Shown here one piece after another: positions 21,565-32,061 of a DNA stretch of 64,000 nucleotides. The number at the start of each line of letters is the position of its first letter. The stretch's first letter is position 1. The position numbers and the translations under genes were made by a program. The notes beneath the pieces were generated by a model. That model was not told where the DNA came from and did no database searches. It saw nothing but the letters and a program-made list of their open reading frames with translations. Origin of the DNA: Aurelia coerulea (taxonomy: Eukaryota; Cnidaria; Scyphozoa; Semaeostomeae; Ulmaridae); NCBI GenBank assembly GCA_039566865.1, contig CM076959.1, forward strand, positions 1,533,501 through 1,597,500. Reading direction: 5' to 3'.

Positions 21565-22297
21565 CCCTATCAAGCCTAAGGAGGGCTGAATCAGCCCCCC
21601 CCCCCAGCCGCTTTTCTTATGTGGATTTTTACCAAGTGCATTTACAATGCTGAAACTTTCTGACTTTTAGTTTTATACCTCTTATAATCAAAAAGGAAGT
21701 TTTTAGAAAAATTAAATTCATTCAAGGGGGAAACGCGATAAAATTTTGAGAGATATCTTTGCAAAATTTCAATAAATGGTAATAAAATCTACAGCAAAAG
21801 CAGAAAAACATTGAAATTAGAGGAATGTATGCTACTTTTGATCCTCTATTCAACTGCATAATTCGTTTGTAATTTTGTAAAGAGTATGAAAATGCGTATT
21901 CTGGCTTTACGCATGCGCACATTCTTCGAATTCCTGTGTGATGACGTCATCACTTTTCACAAATTTTTCTTTGCAAAGCAAACGCTATTTAACCATATAA
22001 TACACTAAAATTGGACTCATGTCCTTATTGCCTTTCATTTTCTCACAATCAACGATTTAAAATTGTTAGTACTGAGCCCTATTGACTTTGAAATTTCTAT
22101 ATTGTGACGTCATGAGCACGTCATGTTGAATAACTAAAATTAGATTTCATTTTTGGGTTCAGCTTATGATGTACTATGCACATGCCAAGTTTCAAGGCTC
22201 TACGTCGTTCAGAACAGAAATAAAACAGGGGGTGCTTGATTAGCCCCCCCCCCCTCCTAGTCTTCCTAGAGCATCAAATTCCCTAGGCCTGATAGGG
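21565..22297. mobile_element. piggyBac-like (TTAA) MITE, CCCTATCAAGCC ends
   Basis: TTAA flanks CCCTATCAAGCCTAAGG and the complement of its partner, GGCCTGATAGGG. The right arm keeps an empty site (GAAGTTAAACCGG, complement at about 47,553). It is highly similar to 4560-5271, so the two are copies of one family. The complete ends here define the family. Confidence 0.8.
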
Positions 22298-22301
22298 TTA
22301 A

Positions 22302-24470
22302 ACCTGCTAGATTCTATCTACTACCAAAAATTCATAAAAGGAATAATCCAGGCAGCCCAGCTGTGGCGTCGAAAAACTGCCACACATCCAAAATATCAAA
22401 ATGCGTCGATCATTATATACAACCCCTTGCGCAAAAAGTGCAATCATACATCCGCAAAACTACAGATTTGCTAAACAAAATAGAAAATATTGGTAAAATA
22501 CCCTTGAATACACAGCTCGTAACCTTAGATGTATGATCCCTCTACACAAACATATGCCACGAAAAGGGAATACTAGCCCTTGAAAATGCCTTAAACAAGA
22601 CAGCCAATAAAGAACTAGCAACTGATGCTCTATTAGCCATGATGAGACATGTCCTCACGCTAAATTGCTTCATATTCAATGGAAATAACTACCTACAGAT
22701 AAGAGGGTACGGTTGCAGCACCCTCGTACGCTGTGATATACATGGGTGAATTTGAAGAAAAACACATCTACCCCACAATAGGTAAAGATTGCCTATACTA
22801 TAGCAGGTACATAGATGACATCCTTTTAATCTATAAAGGCAGCAAAAGAGAATTCAAGACGTTCGCTGAGCAACTCAACACAAAACACCCATCAATACAG
22901 TTCGACTATGAAATTTCAAAACATCTATTCCTTTCCTGGACACCCGTATCTATATAGACGACAACAGACAACTACAAACAACTCTTTTCACCAAACCAAC
23001 TGACACACACAACTACCTACACTATAAATCAGCCACCCTTGACATCTTAACCCTATTTTACCAGGGCTCATTGGGTCAGACCACTGACCGGGGGGGGGGG
23101 TGGGGCAATAAATGCCACCCCTTATTATTTCCAAGCCCATAAGTTGTATGCTTTTCTAACTTAGTATCTCATGTAACTTAGTATAACATGGTCTGAGTGT
23201 GGGTTGCTGGTGGTTGGTGCGCATTGTCTGTGCACTCTGTTTGTTGTTAATGTAGTTTTGTACTTGTTGTTAGCTGGAATTTGTATGTTGGAATTTTTGA
23301 AATGAAAACTTGAACTTGAACTTGGAATTGAACAATAGTAAGTACACCTATTAGGAGTCTGAGTTGCTCTGAAGATGCCCTAGTGGGCGAAACGTCAGCA
23401 CTGGAAAAGAAAAAGTGCAAAAGACCAAACAGATGCCTGTTTCTTTGAGTAGTTAGGCCCTCTTCTAACCGTAAACTATATATTACGAGTCTAATTATAG
23501 ATTTTAATGCTAACTGGTCACGTGGTTTGTTGCCAAGCGCCCAAACAATATGACCATGTCAGATACAAGCTTCAGTACTGAAAACACAAAATGTGCTAAT
23601 TATTTCCGATAATATGTAACGAAACCCAAATAAACTACTTAAAATGAAGAAAATATGTTTATTCATCGATCTATATCAAAATTTGAAAATTTTGTCTTTC
23701 TTTGTTAGATATATGACGTCATCAATTTGTATGACGTCATGGTATCTAAAATTTTCTGATGTCTAAAAATATGAATTATCTGCATATCAAGCGAAAGTAC
23801 TTTGCAAGGGGAATCGTTTGGTACCAAGCACAACTTCATGAAGGTTAGTACAAAGCAATTACGACTGGTTTTTGTGATTTTCTTTGTGACTACTTTCCAA
23901 ATATGGGTATCTGCTTGTTACGTGAGTTAAATTATGACATTGAAAGTCTAAAATTTAGTTGCCAATTAGAAATTAGGAAAATTCATGGATGTTTCGGCTC
24001 ATTTTCCTATTTCCTCTCTGTTTTATAATCATAAGTTTGGTTGGGGGCATTTTGCCCCCCCCGGTACAATAGAGTTAAGAACAGTTTACCCAATTCATAA
24101 GCACTTAGACTTAGAAGAATTTGAAGAAAAGACGACCAACTAAGCAGCAACTGCGAACAAATGGAAGAGAATTTTTTCCGACGAGGGTATCACAAAGAGA
24201 ATGTCCAAGAACAAATCCATAAAGCCATCATAACCCCAAGAGATACGACATTAAAGAAAGTTTCAAGAAGCGATCCACAAGAATTCCCCTAGTCACTACC
24301 TTCGATTCTGCACTACCCCAAATTGGTAAAATCTTAAAAGAAAGATGGGATATTTTAAATATAAAGCAGAAACTTAAGAAACTCTACTCGGAACCTCTGA
24401 TAATTGCATTTCGTCGATTCAAGAACCTAAGAGAAATAATTGGCAGCAACTTCCAACAGAAGAACGATTA
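22302..24470 (+). pseudogene. Penelope-like element, plus strand, interrupted
   Basis: The decayed frame reads LDSIYYQKF and then the SLYTNICHEKGILALENAL block (about 22,530-22,600). It continues with MMRHVLTLNCFIFNG and the catalytic RYIDDILLIYKGS (22,806-22,845), then LQTTLFTKPTDTHNYLHY (about 22,975-23,030). A MITE splits it at 23,050. It resumes at about 24,079 with NSLPNS and ALRLRRI, then MEENFFRRGYHKENVQEQIH. YxDD plus the KPTD and ALRLRRIC blocks are typical of Penelope-like reverse transcriptases. Stops and frameshifts are present, and no GIY-YIG nuclease domain is visible. The opposite-strand copy in 40.8-47.0 kb is its duplicate. Confidence 0.75.
23051..24074. mobile_element. piggyBac-like (TTAA) MITE inside the Penelope-like element
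   Basis: TTAA flanks CCCTATTTTACCAGGG and the complement CTCTATTGTACCGGGG. A G10 run lies 50 bp inside the left end. The same insertion at the same codon exists in the right-arm copy (40,817 and 42,280), so it predates the inverted duplication. Two later inserts, about 23,165-23,330 and 23,365-23,489, are present only here. The second carries CTGAAGATGCC...GGGCGAAACGTC, a typical retroelement 3' tail, with a GAGTCT duplication. Confidence 0.75.
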
Positions 24471-24487
24471 AGTATTGCTCACCTTGT

Positions 24488-25113
24488 ACTCTCAAGTACC
24501 GAATAAACGGAGGGGTGAGAATAATCGGAGGGGGGGGGGGGTTGGAAATGGTTTAATATGATAATAATCGGGGTGGTTGGAACAATCGGGGGGGGGGGTT
24601 GGAAAAATTGAGAATAGTCGTTTTTCGTTTTCTTAGTAAAACACGTATCTAAGTTAATAAATACAGTAAGTACATTTGCTTAGCAGGAATTATTAAAAAA
24701 AATATGTTCACTATTATTATTTTTCAAGAATTAATAAAAGGGTAGCCTACGCGTAGACCCATTATCCCAAAGGAGGAAAGGGTCTACGAAACAAAGAGCA
24801 AAGGCTTGCTTCGGCCGTCCAATTAATCATTCTAATCCCCTTTTCAAATGATGTGTGAAACGCGTTGAAGCCATAGAAAAGAAATATTTCTATGGTTGAA
24901 ACAAAGGCTGCATAAATTAAGTTTCCAGAAATCTAGAAACTTCAGTAGCAAGCCTTTGCTCTTTGTTTCGTAGACCCTTTCCTCCTTTGGGATAATAGGT
25001 CTACGCGTAGGCTAATAAAAGGAGGGTTGGAATAAAAGTGGGGGGCCTTGGAAAATGTTTCAAAAATTAATAAGCGGAGGGGGGTGGGCGATTATTCGGT
25101 ACTTGAGAGTAAT
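24488..25113. mobile_element. Foldback element, ends CTCTCAAGTACCGAATAA
   Basis: Inverted ends CTCTCAAGTACCGAATAA are bordered by TA. Inside are GGAGGGG-GTTGGAA blocks repeated several times and one nested Mutator-like MITE. No coding capacity. Confidence 0.65.
24742..25014. mobile_element. Mutator-like foldback MITE, TSD ATAAAAGG(G/A)
   Basis: Near-identical to the element at 1164-1436. The TAGCCTACGCGTAGACCC arms are flanked by ATAAAAGGG and ATAAAAGGA, a 9-bp duplication with one mismatch. Confidence 0.8.
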
Positions 25114-25461
25114 ACCAAAAGAAGCCCATGCTGCAACAGTGCCATTCAAACCAATTCATTCACTAGCGTAAATACCCACAAAACCTATAAAATCGTCCAC
25201 GAATTTTCCATATTGGTACAAATGATCTCAGTACTAAGTTGCCCAAAGCTATCGTGCATCATGTTGACAATGTTATGCAGTCAATCAAGAGCAAGAATCC
25301 AGATGTAAATATGGCACTCTCCTCTGTTTTCCTTCAGAAGAAGAATACTGCTTTAAACATCAAGGCTATCGACACAAACAAAGCTCCACAACAGTATTGT
25401 AATACACACGGTGTGGACTTCATAGATAACAGTTCCCTTGTTTCTAAACACTTGCTAGATG

Positions 25462-25815
25462 CCCGGAGGGGGGGAGTACTTCATTGTAATAAACATGATT
25501 CGACCTGAATCTGGACTTTGAGAAAAGGACCCATTCGTATGACGGAATATTCAAATATTTTGAGCCTATTTGCATGAATATCAGGAAATTTTTCACCCAC
25601 TCGTATGAATGTGTCGATTTGAAACAAACGAAAATTTCAGTTTTTTGATGTGGATTATCATTATGATCAGAAAATTCTCAAAGGACAACCCATCTACCAG
25701 AACTATGGTTAAAAACAGACCCATATGTAGATAATTTCAGATGAAAAAACCCATCCATATGAGCGGCACTTCTAGTACAACTTGACAATGAAGTACCCCC
25801 CTCCCCCACCCCGGA
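25462..25815. mobile_element. hAT-like MITE, CCCGGAGGGGGGG family, TSD GCTAGATG
   Basis: Foldback of 354 bp with arms CCCGGAGGGGGGGAGTACTTC and its complement. It is flanked by a perfect 8-bp duplication, GCTAGATG, inside the LINE ORF1. The interior has loose repeats of GACCCATNCGTATGA. Confidence 0.8.
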
Positions 25816-26271
25816 GCTAGATGATGGTTTGCACTTGAATGACAGTGGAAATAAACTGTTCGCTAGAAACCTCATTCCCCATGTTAACTCTAGTTAGGTA
25901 AGGTTTATAGAGGCTGCTTGCAATAACCACACAGGTAAATCAGATTTTAACGAAACTACAGTGGCATCAGTCAGGTCTCATCAGCATATTGGGTACAAAA
26001 AAGTATGGCAATTGCATCCCTGAATGTTAATGGCCTCCGTAGTCACATTGATGAAGTTCGATTACTGATATATATATAACCTCGCTTTAAATGAAACTAA
26101 GCTGGATGGTTCCGTTCCAAAAGAGCTGACTGAGATTTCTGGCTATCAGCAGAAACGTCTCGATAGGACCTGCAATGGAGGGGGTATATCACTTTATGTT
26201 AAGAAGGATTCTTTTAAAATAGCTCCCAAGGGACGACGTGCCTTCTGATGGGCTTGAAATTCTTTGTATTG

Positions 26272-26435
26272 CAGGGGCGGATCCAGGAAATATTGTGACT
26301 ACTGCCAAGGTGAGGTTATTCGAAATACTAGGGTGTGGCTTTTTGAAAATAGGCGTGTACCTAAATAATTAGATACAAGGATCTAACAATCTGACTACTG
26401 CTTCAGCAGTAGTCGCAGTAGTCTGGATCCGCCCG
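26272..26435. mobile_element. Short hAT-like MITE, TIR CAGGGGCGGATCCAG
   Basis: A 164-bp element with ends CAGGGGCGGATCCAG and CTGGATCCGCCC, flanked by TTGTATTG and TGGTATTG (8 bp, one mismatch). It interrupts the endonuclease frame of the LINE. Confidence 0.75.
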
Positions 26436-26780
26436 TGGTATTGAGATAACTCCACCCAAAACTAAGCCCTTTCTTGTTGTTGCTTGGTACAGGCCACCCA
26501 GTGACCCTGTTGACTACTTCAATAAGCTGGAACAAGCTCTTGACTATCTTGAAAAGGAGGGCAAAGAAATTATTTTCCTTGGTGACACAAATTGTGACCT
26601 TACCAAAAAATCAACTGATCAGCCATTGGATAATAATGCAAAACACATTTGTGATATTTATGAGCCGCTCAGTTTCAGACAGCTTATTGAAGAGCCAACT
26701 AGGGTCACTCCTGACATTGCATCTGTCATTTACCATGTTGCCACAACATGTTTTTGTTTTTTTTATATCACAGTTAAAAC

Positions 26781-27469
26781 TCAACAATATACAAATACAA
26801 TATTCTGTGCCGTCCATAGCAGAAATAGACTCTGTCACTGATCTTCGAGCTGCAAAACGATAAATTTTTCGGGTTTTGTGTGTCAAGAAGAAAATCGTCG
26901 GTAGTATGTAGCAGTATGAGGAACTAAATCATAGTTCATACCTTTTAGCACTGCAAGCTGAGCCAAGCGAGTTTCTTATAGAATTTAATATTACAAAAGC
27001 ATAGTTTTTGTTTATGACATTGATCATAGATTGTCTGATCAATCAAGAAACTCTGAAATGATTGCACGAAGTTTAGTGTTTTTTAAGATGCAGTTGCCAG
27101 TTTTTTCTGTGTCGAAAGAACATTGATCATTTGCAATCAAGATAATTCTCTTATTTTATCTTGTTGCAATGCATGGCCATTGTCAGGAAAAAAACACGCT
27201 TTTTATAACTATTTCTCACTGGTATTTCTAGTCTTTGTAGTCGCAATTCTGTGTTCGTATTGTGTTACAATAAATAGCTCTTTCTTTACGTATTCTCCCC
27301 TGAAAAGCGCGACTTTTGTATTGTAGCGGCTTTTAGCGGCTTATTACATCTCTGGTGTAAAGTTTTCCCTGGATAATAACAGCAACAACAGCAACTGCAC
27401 AACCGTTTAATTTTGTCTTACGAAAAAGAGCGCCATAAAATGCTTGAGTTGACTACGACTGGGAAGGAG
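26781..27469. other. Unassigned sequence downstream of the truncated LINE
   Basis: I recognise no gene or element ends. The open frames here are short and lack known motifs. Confidence 0.35.
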
Positions 27470-27930
27470 CAGGAACGCCGGAGAGGGGGGGCGCGGGGGG
27501 GCAAGCGCCCCTCCTGCCCTTTCCTAACGGGGGCAAGGGGGGCAAAAGTGCCCTTTCAATGAAAAACAATAATTTAGTTTGAAACTTGATAGAAAAGCCG
27601 CCATAGCTTCATTCCCTTATCAGAAACACACAAGTAACGAAAAATGACTGGCAATTGCAACTTCAAAATAAGCAATATGCGATTTTATGCGATTCGGAAT
27701 GAGGACATGTGGAGAAATAGCCGAAAAATTTTGGAAAGAACATTATTAATGTTCGTTAAAACGTTTTTGATAGCATTTTAAGCCAATCTAAAGGGCGTGG
27801 TCAGAAAAATTTTCCCGGGGGAGTACCCCCGGACCCCCTAATTTTTAGGCTCGCTTCGCTCGCCTTCGGTCTCGATTGCCCTTACGTTCCTAGTCGCCCC
27901 CCTTGCCCTACCATCACTCCGGCGTCCCTG
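27470..27930. mobile_element. hAT-like MITE, TIR CAGGAACGCCGGAG, TSD GGAAGGAG
   Basis: The ends CAGGAACGCCGGAG and the complement CAGGGACGCCGGAG are flanked by a perfect 8-bp GGAAGGAG. The interior includes the AAGGGCGTGG...AAAATTTTCCCGGGGG...ACCCCC block shared with other hAT-like elements of this window. Confidence 0.85.
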
Positions 27931-28290
27931 GGAAGGAGACGACAATGGTTGCAAATTACTGGGGGAGTTTCAATTGGAAATCAACCGACAGGTTAGCTTT
28001 GGTTTGCTTCGTATTTTTCATTTCTTTTTATTATTGCACCAATTTGCTAATCAACTGACTTGATGCTCCAGTCCTGCATATGGAAGTCTGTATGTGTTGT
28101 GGATCTGCGTGTCGAATGCACGATCCGTGCAAGAGGACGGAGACTTTCAAGCCTGTCTGTTTAGCGAATTCGGGATCAATACAAACATATTGCCTCAAAT
28201 CTAATACATTAAACCAAATTAACCATGAATTATTATCTTCATTTAAGCTCACATGAAACTGCAAGTTGCTCAAACAAGGAAAGATATCAG
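27931..28290 (+). other. Weak exon candidates (two possible exons)
   Basis: ATG at 27,945 opens MVANYWGSFNWKSTD and is followed by CAG/GTTAGC at about 27,992. A second open block after TGCTCCAG (about 28,073) can continue it in phase (PAYGSLYVLWICVSNARS...) to a stop near 28,204. However, all three forward frames are open over much of that block and one is Cys-rich, so frame choice is unsafe. No family recognised. Confidence 0.2.
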
Positions 28291-28519
28291 GTAAATCTTC
28301 GCATTTTCATTTTTTTACACCAAGTTTTCTGTTTAGGCCCGATACTGTCTCATTTTCATTTGCAAGACAGGGAAACTCAATTTAAACGTGCCATTCTACT
28401 CCTGAACCAATTGCCATCAGCAAGAAGAACCCTGAAGAACACAGATTTCACTTTGAAGTCATATACTTTGTTGTGATCGTTTGTAGCATATTACTTCGAA
28501 AGTTTTAATTCATTTCAGT

Positions 28520-28607
28520 GAAACCCCGCCAAATGCAACAGCAAGGCCAGGCCGACACTCCCTCCGAGCGGAAGAAACTTACAATTTGGAAGAAAATTAC
28601 AATTAAG
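28520..28607 (+). CDS. Possible internal exon of an unrecognised gene
   Basis: Between TTTCATTTCAG and GTATGT lies an open block reading PRQMQQQGQADTPSERKK and then LTIWKKITIK. It is hydrophilic with balanced charge and has higher GC than the surroundings. Splice sites are good, but no partner exon is certain. The block at 32,779-32,854 could be a terminal exon. Confidence 0.28.
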
Positions 28608-28899
28608 GTATGTTCCATCATTCCATGATATTCAAATAGTCATGCTTTTGCAGTGTTCTCTGTGACTCTGTTATCCTTCCCCCCATTTTAGAATTTACAA
28701 ATTTTACAAATGTAGGTGCCTTTGGACTTGGTTGGCTTATTGGCCTCTATCTATTATTCTTTGTGAAGCAACATTTTTCTCTCTTGGGAAAGAATCACTG
28801 AAAAGAATTAAGAAAAACAATTTGCAACAATCCTTGACAACAGAGAACATACACGTCATAGTGCGTTTCTCAAAGTTTCCATAAATACATCACTGGGGA

Positions 28900-30620
28900 A
28901 GCTAATAATGCCCCCCCCCCATCTTTTTGGTATGCAGTAAGGCCCTGGTTGCAACTGTGCTTCTGCGGAGGAACAGTTTCAACCAGATCCTCCTCCGCTC
29001 TACACTGCACATACACATATTCTTTATAAGAAACTGTTTATGAGAAACGGTACGCTCAATTTTCTCAAAGTTAAGCAATAACCCTACACCTGAATTTAAA
29101 AAGCTAAAAAGCTTTAGTAATTTCCAGTTTCATTTTCCAAACACACTCAAAGATGTTTTGACACTGTACAGTTTGGAAATTGAATTTGGAAACTTTTTAG
29201 AAATTATTTTGAGTGCGAATTATGTTATCAACTTGTTTTGAGACCTTACTAATAATTTGGGAGCCCTCTTGACAAAACAACAATTAAGTCTACACATCTG
29301 GAATTAACAATATAAGAAACATGTAAGAATTTTCGGTAGAAAAATAGCCTAGGAATTTAAGAAACTGCCTAGCAGGAGGATGGTAACAGGTAAATAGTAC
29401 CACAGGGGCAGTACCAAGTACCAACATGCCCGGTACCCGTTACCATTAAGGTCAGTACAAGGGGACATCATAGCAGGAAAACAGTACCATTTTAGATTGA
29501 AAATTACGGTAAAATACTGGGGAAAAGTTGGAGTGAATAGATGTGATATTTTCCGTGTTCCAATCCTCAAAATATGTCCTTGGCACCACAGTAATTCTTA
29601 CCAGTACCCAGTACCAAAGGTATAAGTGCCAGGGCCAGGTACCACAGGGGCCAGTATCATTACCATCAATGCCCCCTGTCACCATCCTCTAGCAGCCCCG
29701 GACATTACTTTCTTATAAAAATACGAGAAAACGGATAATGCAATCAAAAGATCCTTGGGGGGTACTCACTGATATTTAACAAACTGTTCGGTCTTAGACA
29801 TAGTAAATAGCCTCAGCCATGGTCCATTGATAAAAGCATACACATTTTTATAAGAAACTGGTTTATAAGAAACTAGTAACGATGACCAAACATTCAAGAA
29901 ACTCTCTGGTACTATGTTCAAGAACTATAATTAAGAAACTCTAAAATTTTATTTTTAGAATAAGAGTCAGTAGATTAAAAGGTTAACATGGCAGGCATTG
30001 CGTTTGTAAGCATCAAGTGAGAATGAAAATCTTTGTTGGTCACACCCAGCGGTCGCATTAGAGAGTGTCTGTTTAGAACGGTCCTATTCATTAAAAAACA
30101 AAATTAATTCAAAATGCAAGCTGTTTGTCATCAATAAGGCTAAACTTCAAACCATAAAGCAGTTTTAGGCCCCAATAAATGAGCAATTAATCAAGAAACT
30201 TTTACTACCAAAAAATCAACATTTTCATGCAAAATTAAGAAACTTTTAGCAATAAATGCTGATCCAAGTTTCTTATAAAAAACTGCCCATAAGAAAGTCA
30301 ACGCTCAGATCGCCAAAAATTAAGAAACACCAATACTGGAAAACATAAATGAAGAAACTATTTACTTTAACAAAGGGAATCTTTGACATCTTTTACTATA
30401 ATTCCACTTGTTTCCTGTTTCATATTGCTTTGAATGAGTAAAGTCTAAACATTGGAAAGGCTTGACAGACTCTGTTCAGGGGGGCACAGGTGGTGAACAT
30501 GGAGGTTGTTATGGAACTTTTAAGAAGCTCATCAGAAACTCTTGAGTACTGAAAATCTGATAATCTTAAAAAAACTTCCAGTACTGGACAAAATTCTTAG
30601 TTTCTTTTGAAAAATTATGT
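28900..30620. mobile_element. Large element with AAGAAACT subterminal repeats (copy 1)
   Basis: AAGAAACT occurs many times, in one orientation near 29,020-30,370 and as AGTTTCTT near the right end (about 30,600). Blocks TAAGAAACTGGTTTATAAG and CATGCNAAATTAAGAAAC recur in the copy at 38,170-38,580 and, inverted, at 35,270-35,690. Clustered short subterminal repeats are typical of transposase-binding regions. Exact ends and superfamily are not determined. Confidence 0.45.
29376..29688. mobile_element. MITE, TIR GAGGATGGTAACAGG, TSD CTAGCAG
   Basis: A 313-bp foldback rich in GGTACC/GTACCA blocks. The ends GAGGATGGTAACAGG and CCTGTCACCATCC are flanked by CTAGCAG (7-8 bp). Nested in the AAGAAACT element. 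Confidence 0.65.
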
Positions 30621-30777
30621 GCATTTGCAGTTACAATAGTTTGCATGATTACAATAGGTTACAATAGTCAGCAATATATCTATCAAGTCACCGGTGATTT
30701 CAACTGCCGCTCGGCTCACTGGTGGGAAAATGATGTTGAAAATGATATAGGAATAACTATTTGAGCCAGTAATATCT

Positions 30778-32061
30778 TAGCCTGCGTGCAGACTTTACTA
30801 TTGTGGAGGAGTTAGAGGCGAAAAGGGAAAGGTAAAGTCTGCGCATCCACTCAAGTTTTTCTGTTCCAGCGATAAATTTTATCCCCCGTCCTCACTGTCT
30901 AAGAACCAGTCACGTTCGCCTTTTGATTTCTCGAAAGTATTGTTCTCTCTCACCTTGCATCTGATTGGTTACAACTAGAACAATTGTTCTACCGGGTGCG
31001 CCAAAATAAACTATGCACTTTTGGCAGGCCACGATAAATCGTACACTGGACCGATTTTGAAGATATATCACTTAATCTTTAGCAGAAAGCCTGAATTAGA
31101 TTTTAAGATTTTTTGCAAATTTTTCTATTTTCAATTTTTAGAGCTACAGGCGAGTTTCTTAAAATTTTCGTTTTCGAAAACACTGAAAACGATCAAAAAA
31201 CGTTGATCAAATTTTCTAAAGACTCATCATGAATGGACAAAGAGAAAATGTTTTCAGCGTGATTTGGGGATTTGGAAATTTTCTGCACGAGTATTATTTC
31301 AAATATTGGCTTGTTGCGAAATTCTGTAGTAGTTGCAATAAAGTGCCGCCCCAAAAGCCGTCACAAAATCAAAATGTAACAAAACTGCATCTTGCTGGCC
31401 CCATGACTCGTCCTCGCTTGTCTTTTAACCCCCTTGATACAGGAACACAGCCTGCAGCAAAGCATACATTCAATGACATTACAATAGAAAAGACATTTCT
31501 TTATATTCTTGAAAATATTATTACATTTCTCACAAGATAGTACAAACTCTCGTACAGCAGCTTACAATTAGTCGATTTCTAAATCCCAAATCACCACGAA
31601 AAAGTTTTCTCTTTGTCCATTCATGTCGATTCTTTGGAAAGCTTGATCGACGTTTTTTGATCATTTTCAGTGTTTTCGAAAACAAAAATTTTAAGAAACT
31701 CGCTTGTAGCTCTAAAAACTGAAAACAGAAAAATTTGCAAATAATCCTAGAATCTAATTCAGGCCTTCTGCTAAAGATCAAGTCATAAATCTTCAAAATC
31801 GGTCTTGTGTACGATTTATCGTAGCCTGCCAAAAGTGCATAGTTTATTTTGGCGCACCCGGTAGTTGTAACCTATCAGATGCAAGGTGAGAGAGAACAAT
31901 ACTTTCGAGAAATCAAAAGGCGAACGTGACTGGTTCTTAGACAGTGAGGACGGGGGATAAAATTTATCGCTGGAACAGAAAAACTTGAGTGGATGCGCAG
32001 ACTTTACCGTTCCCTTTTCGCCTCTAACTCCTCCACAATAGTAAAGTCTGCACGCAGGCTA
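30778..32061. mobile_element. Mutator-like foldback element, TIR TAGCCTGCGTGCAGAC
   Basis: Arms of about 210 bp begin TAGCCTGCGTGCAGACTTTA and are flanked by GTAATATCT and GTAACATCT (9 bp, one mismatch). The whole interior is another foldback. It belongs to the TAGCCTGCG family of 781-1575 and 37769-38863. Confidence 0.8.
30992..31861. mobile_element. Tc1/mariner-like foldback, TIR CCGGGTGCGCCAAAATAAA
   Basis: TA-flanked with arms of several hundred bp (CCGGGTGCGCCAAAATAAAC, then CTATGCACTTTTGGCAGGC), nested inside the Mutator-like element. Open frames 31,021-31,206 and 31,832-31,530 are the same arm sequence read from each side (MAG.DKSYT.PILKIY) and are not evidence of a gene. Confidence 0.75.

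Larger units (their letters stand above)
2030..22450 (+). repeat. Left arm of a giant inverted segmental duplication
   Basis: Blocks of this region reappear in reverse order and on the opposite strand between about 46,900 and 55,870. Matching blocks are 2,675-2,805 with 55,705-55,830; 3,908-4,556 with 55,080-55,705; 5,276-5,737 with 53,780-55,075; 7,137-7,430 with 53,490-53,790; 17,716-20,500 with 49,700-51,230; and 20,500-22,440 with 46,930-49,700. Gaps in the match are explained mostly by transposon insertions in one arm only. The stretches 7.45-17.7 kb on the left and 51.25-53.16 kb on the right do not match. Confidence 0.8.
25115..26780 (+). pseudogene. CR1-like LINE: esterase-type ORF1 and AP endonuclease
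   Basis: The first part, about 25,199-25,461, reads FHIGTNDLSTKLPKA, then NPDVNMALSSVF, then GVDFIDNSSLV. After a MITE it resumes with LDDGLHLNDSGNKLF at 25,818. GTND and DxxHLNxxG are the later blocks of SGNH esterases, as found in ORF1 of some CR1 LINEs. At about 26,006 the endonuclease of ORF2 starts with ASLNVNGLRSHIDEVRLL. It continues with ISGYQQKRLDRTCNGGGISL, AWYRPPSDPVDYFNKL and IIFLGDTNCDLT, and ends near 26,780. The reverse transcriptase is missing, so the copy is truncated and broken. Confidence 0.75.

Noticed and set aside
31021..31832. Two similar small proteins on opposite strands
   Set aside because: They are the two inverted arms of one Tc1/mariner-like foldback element.
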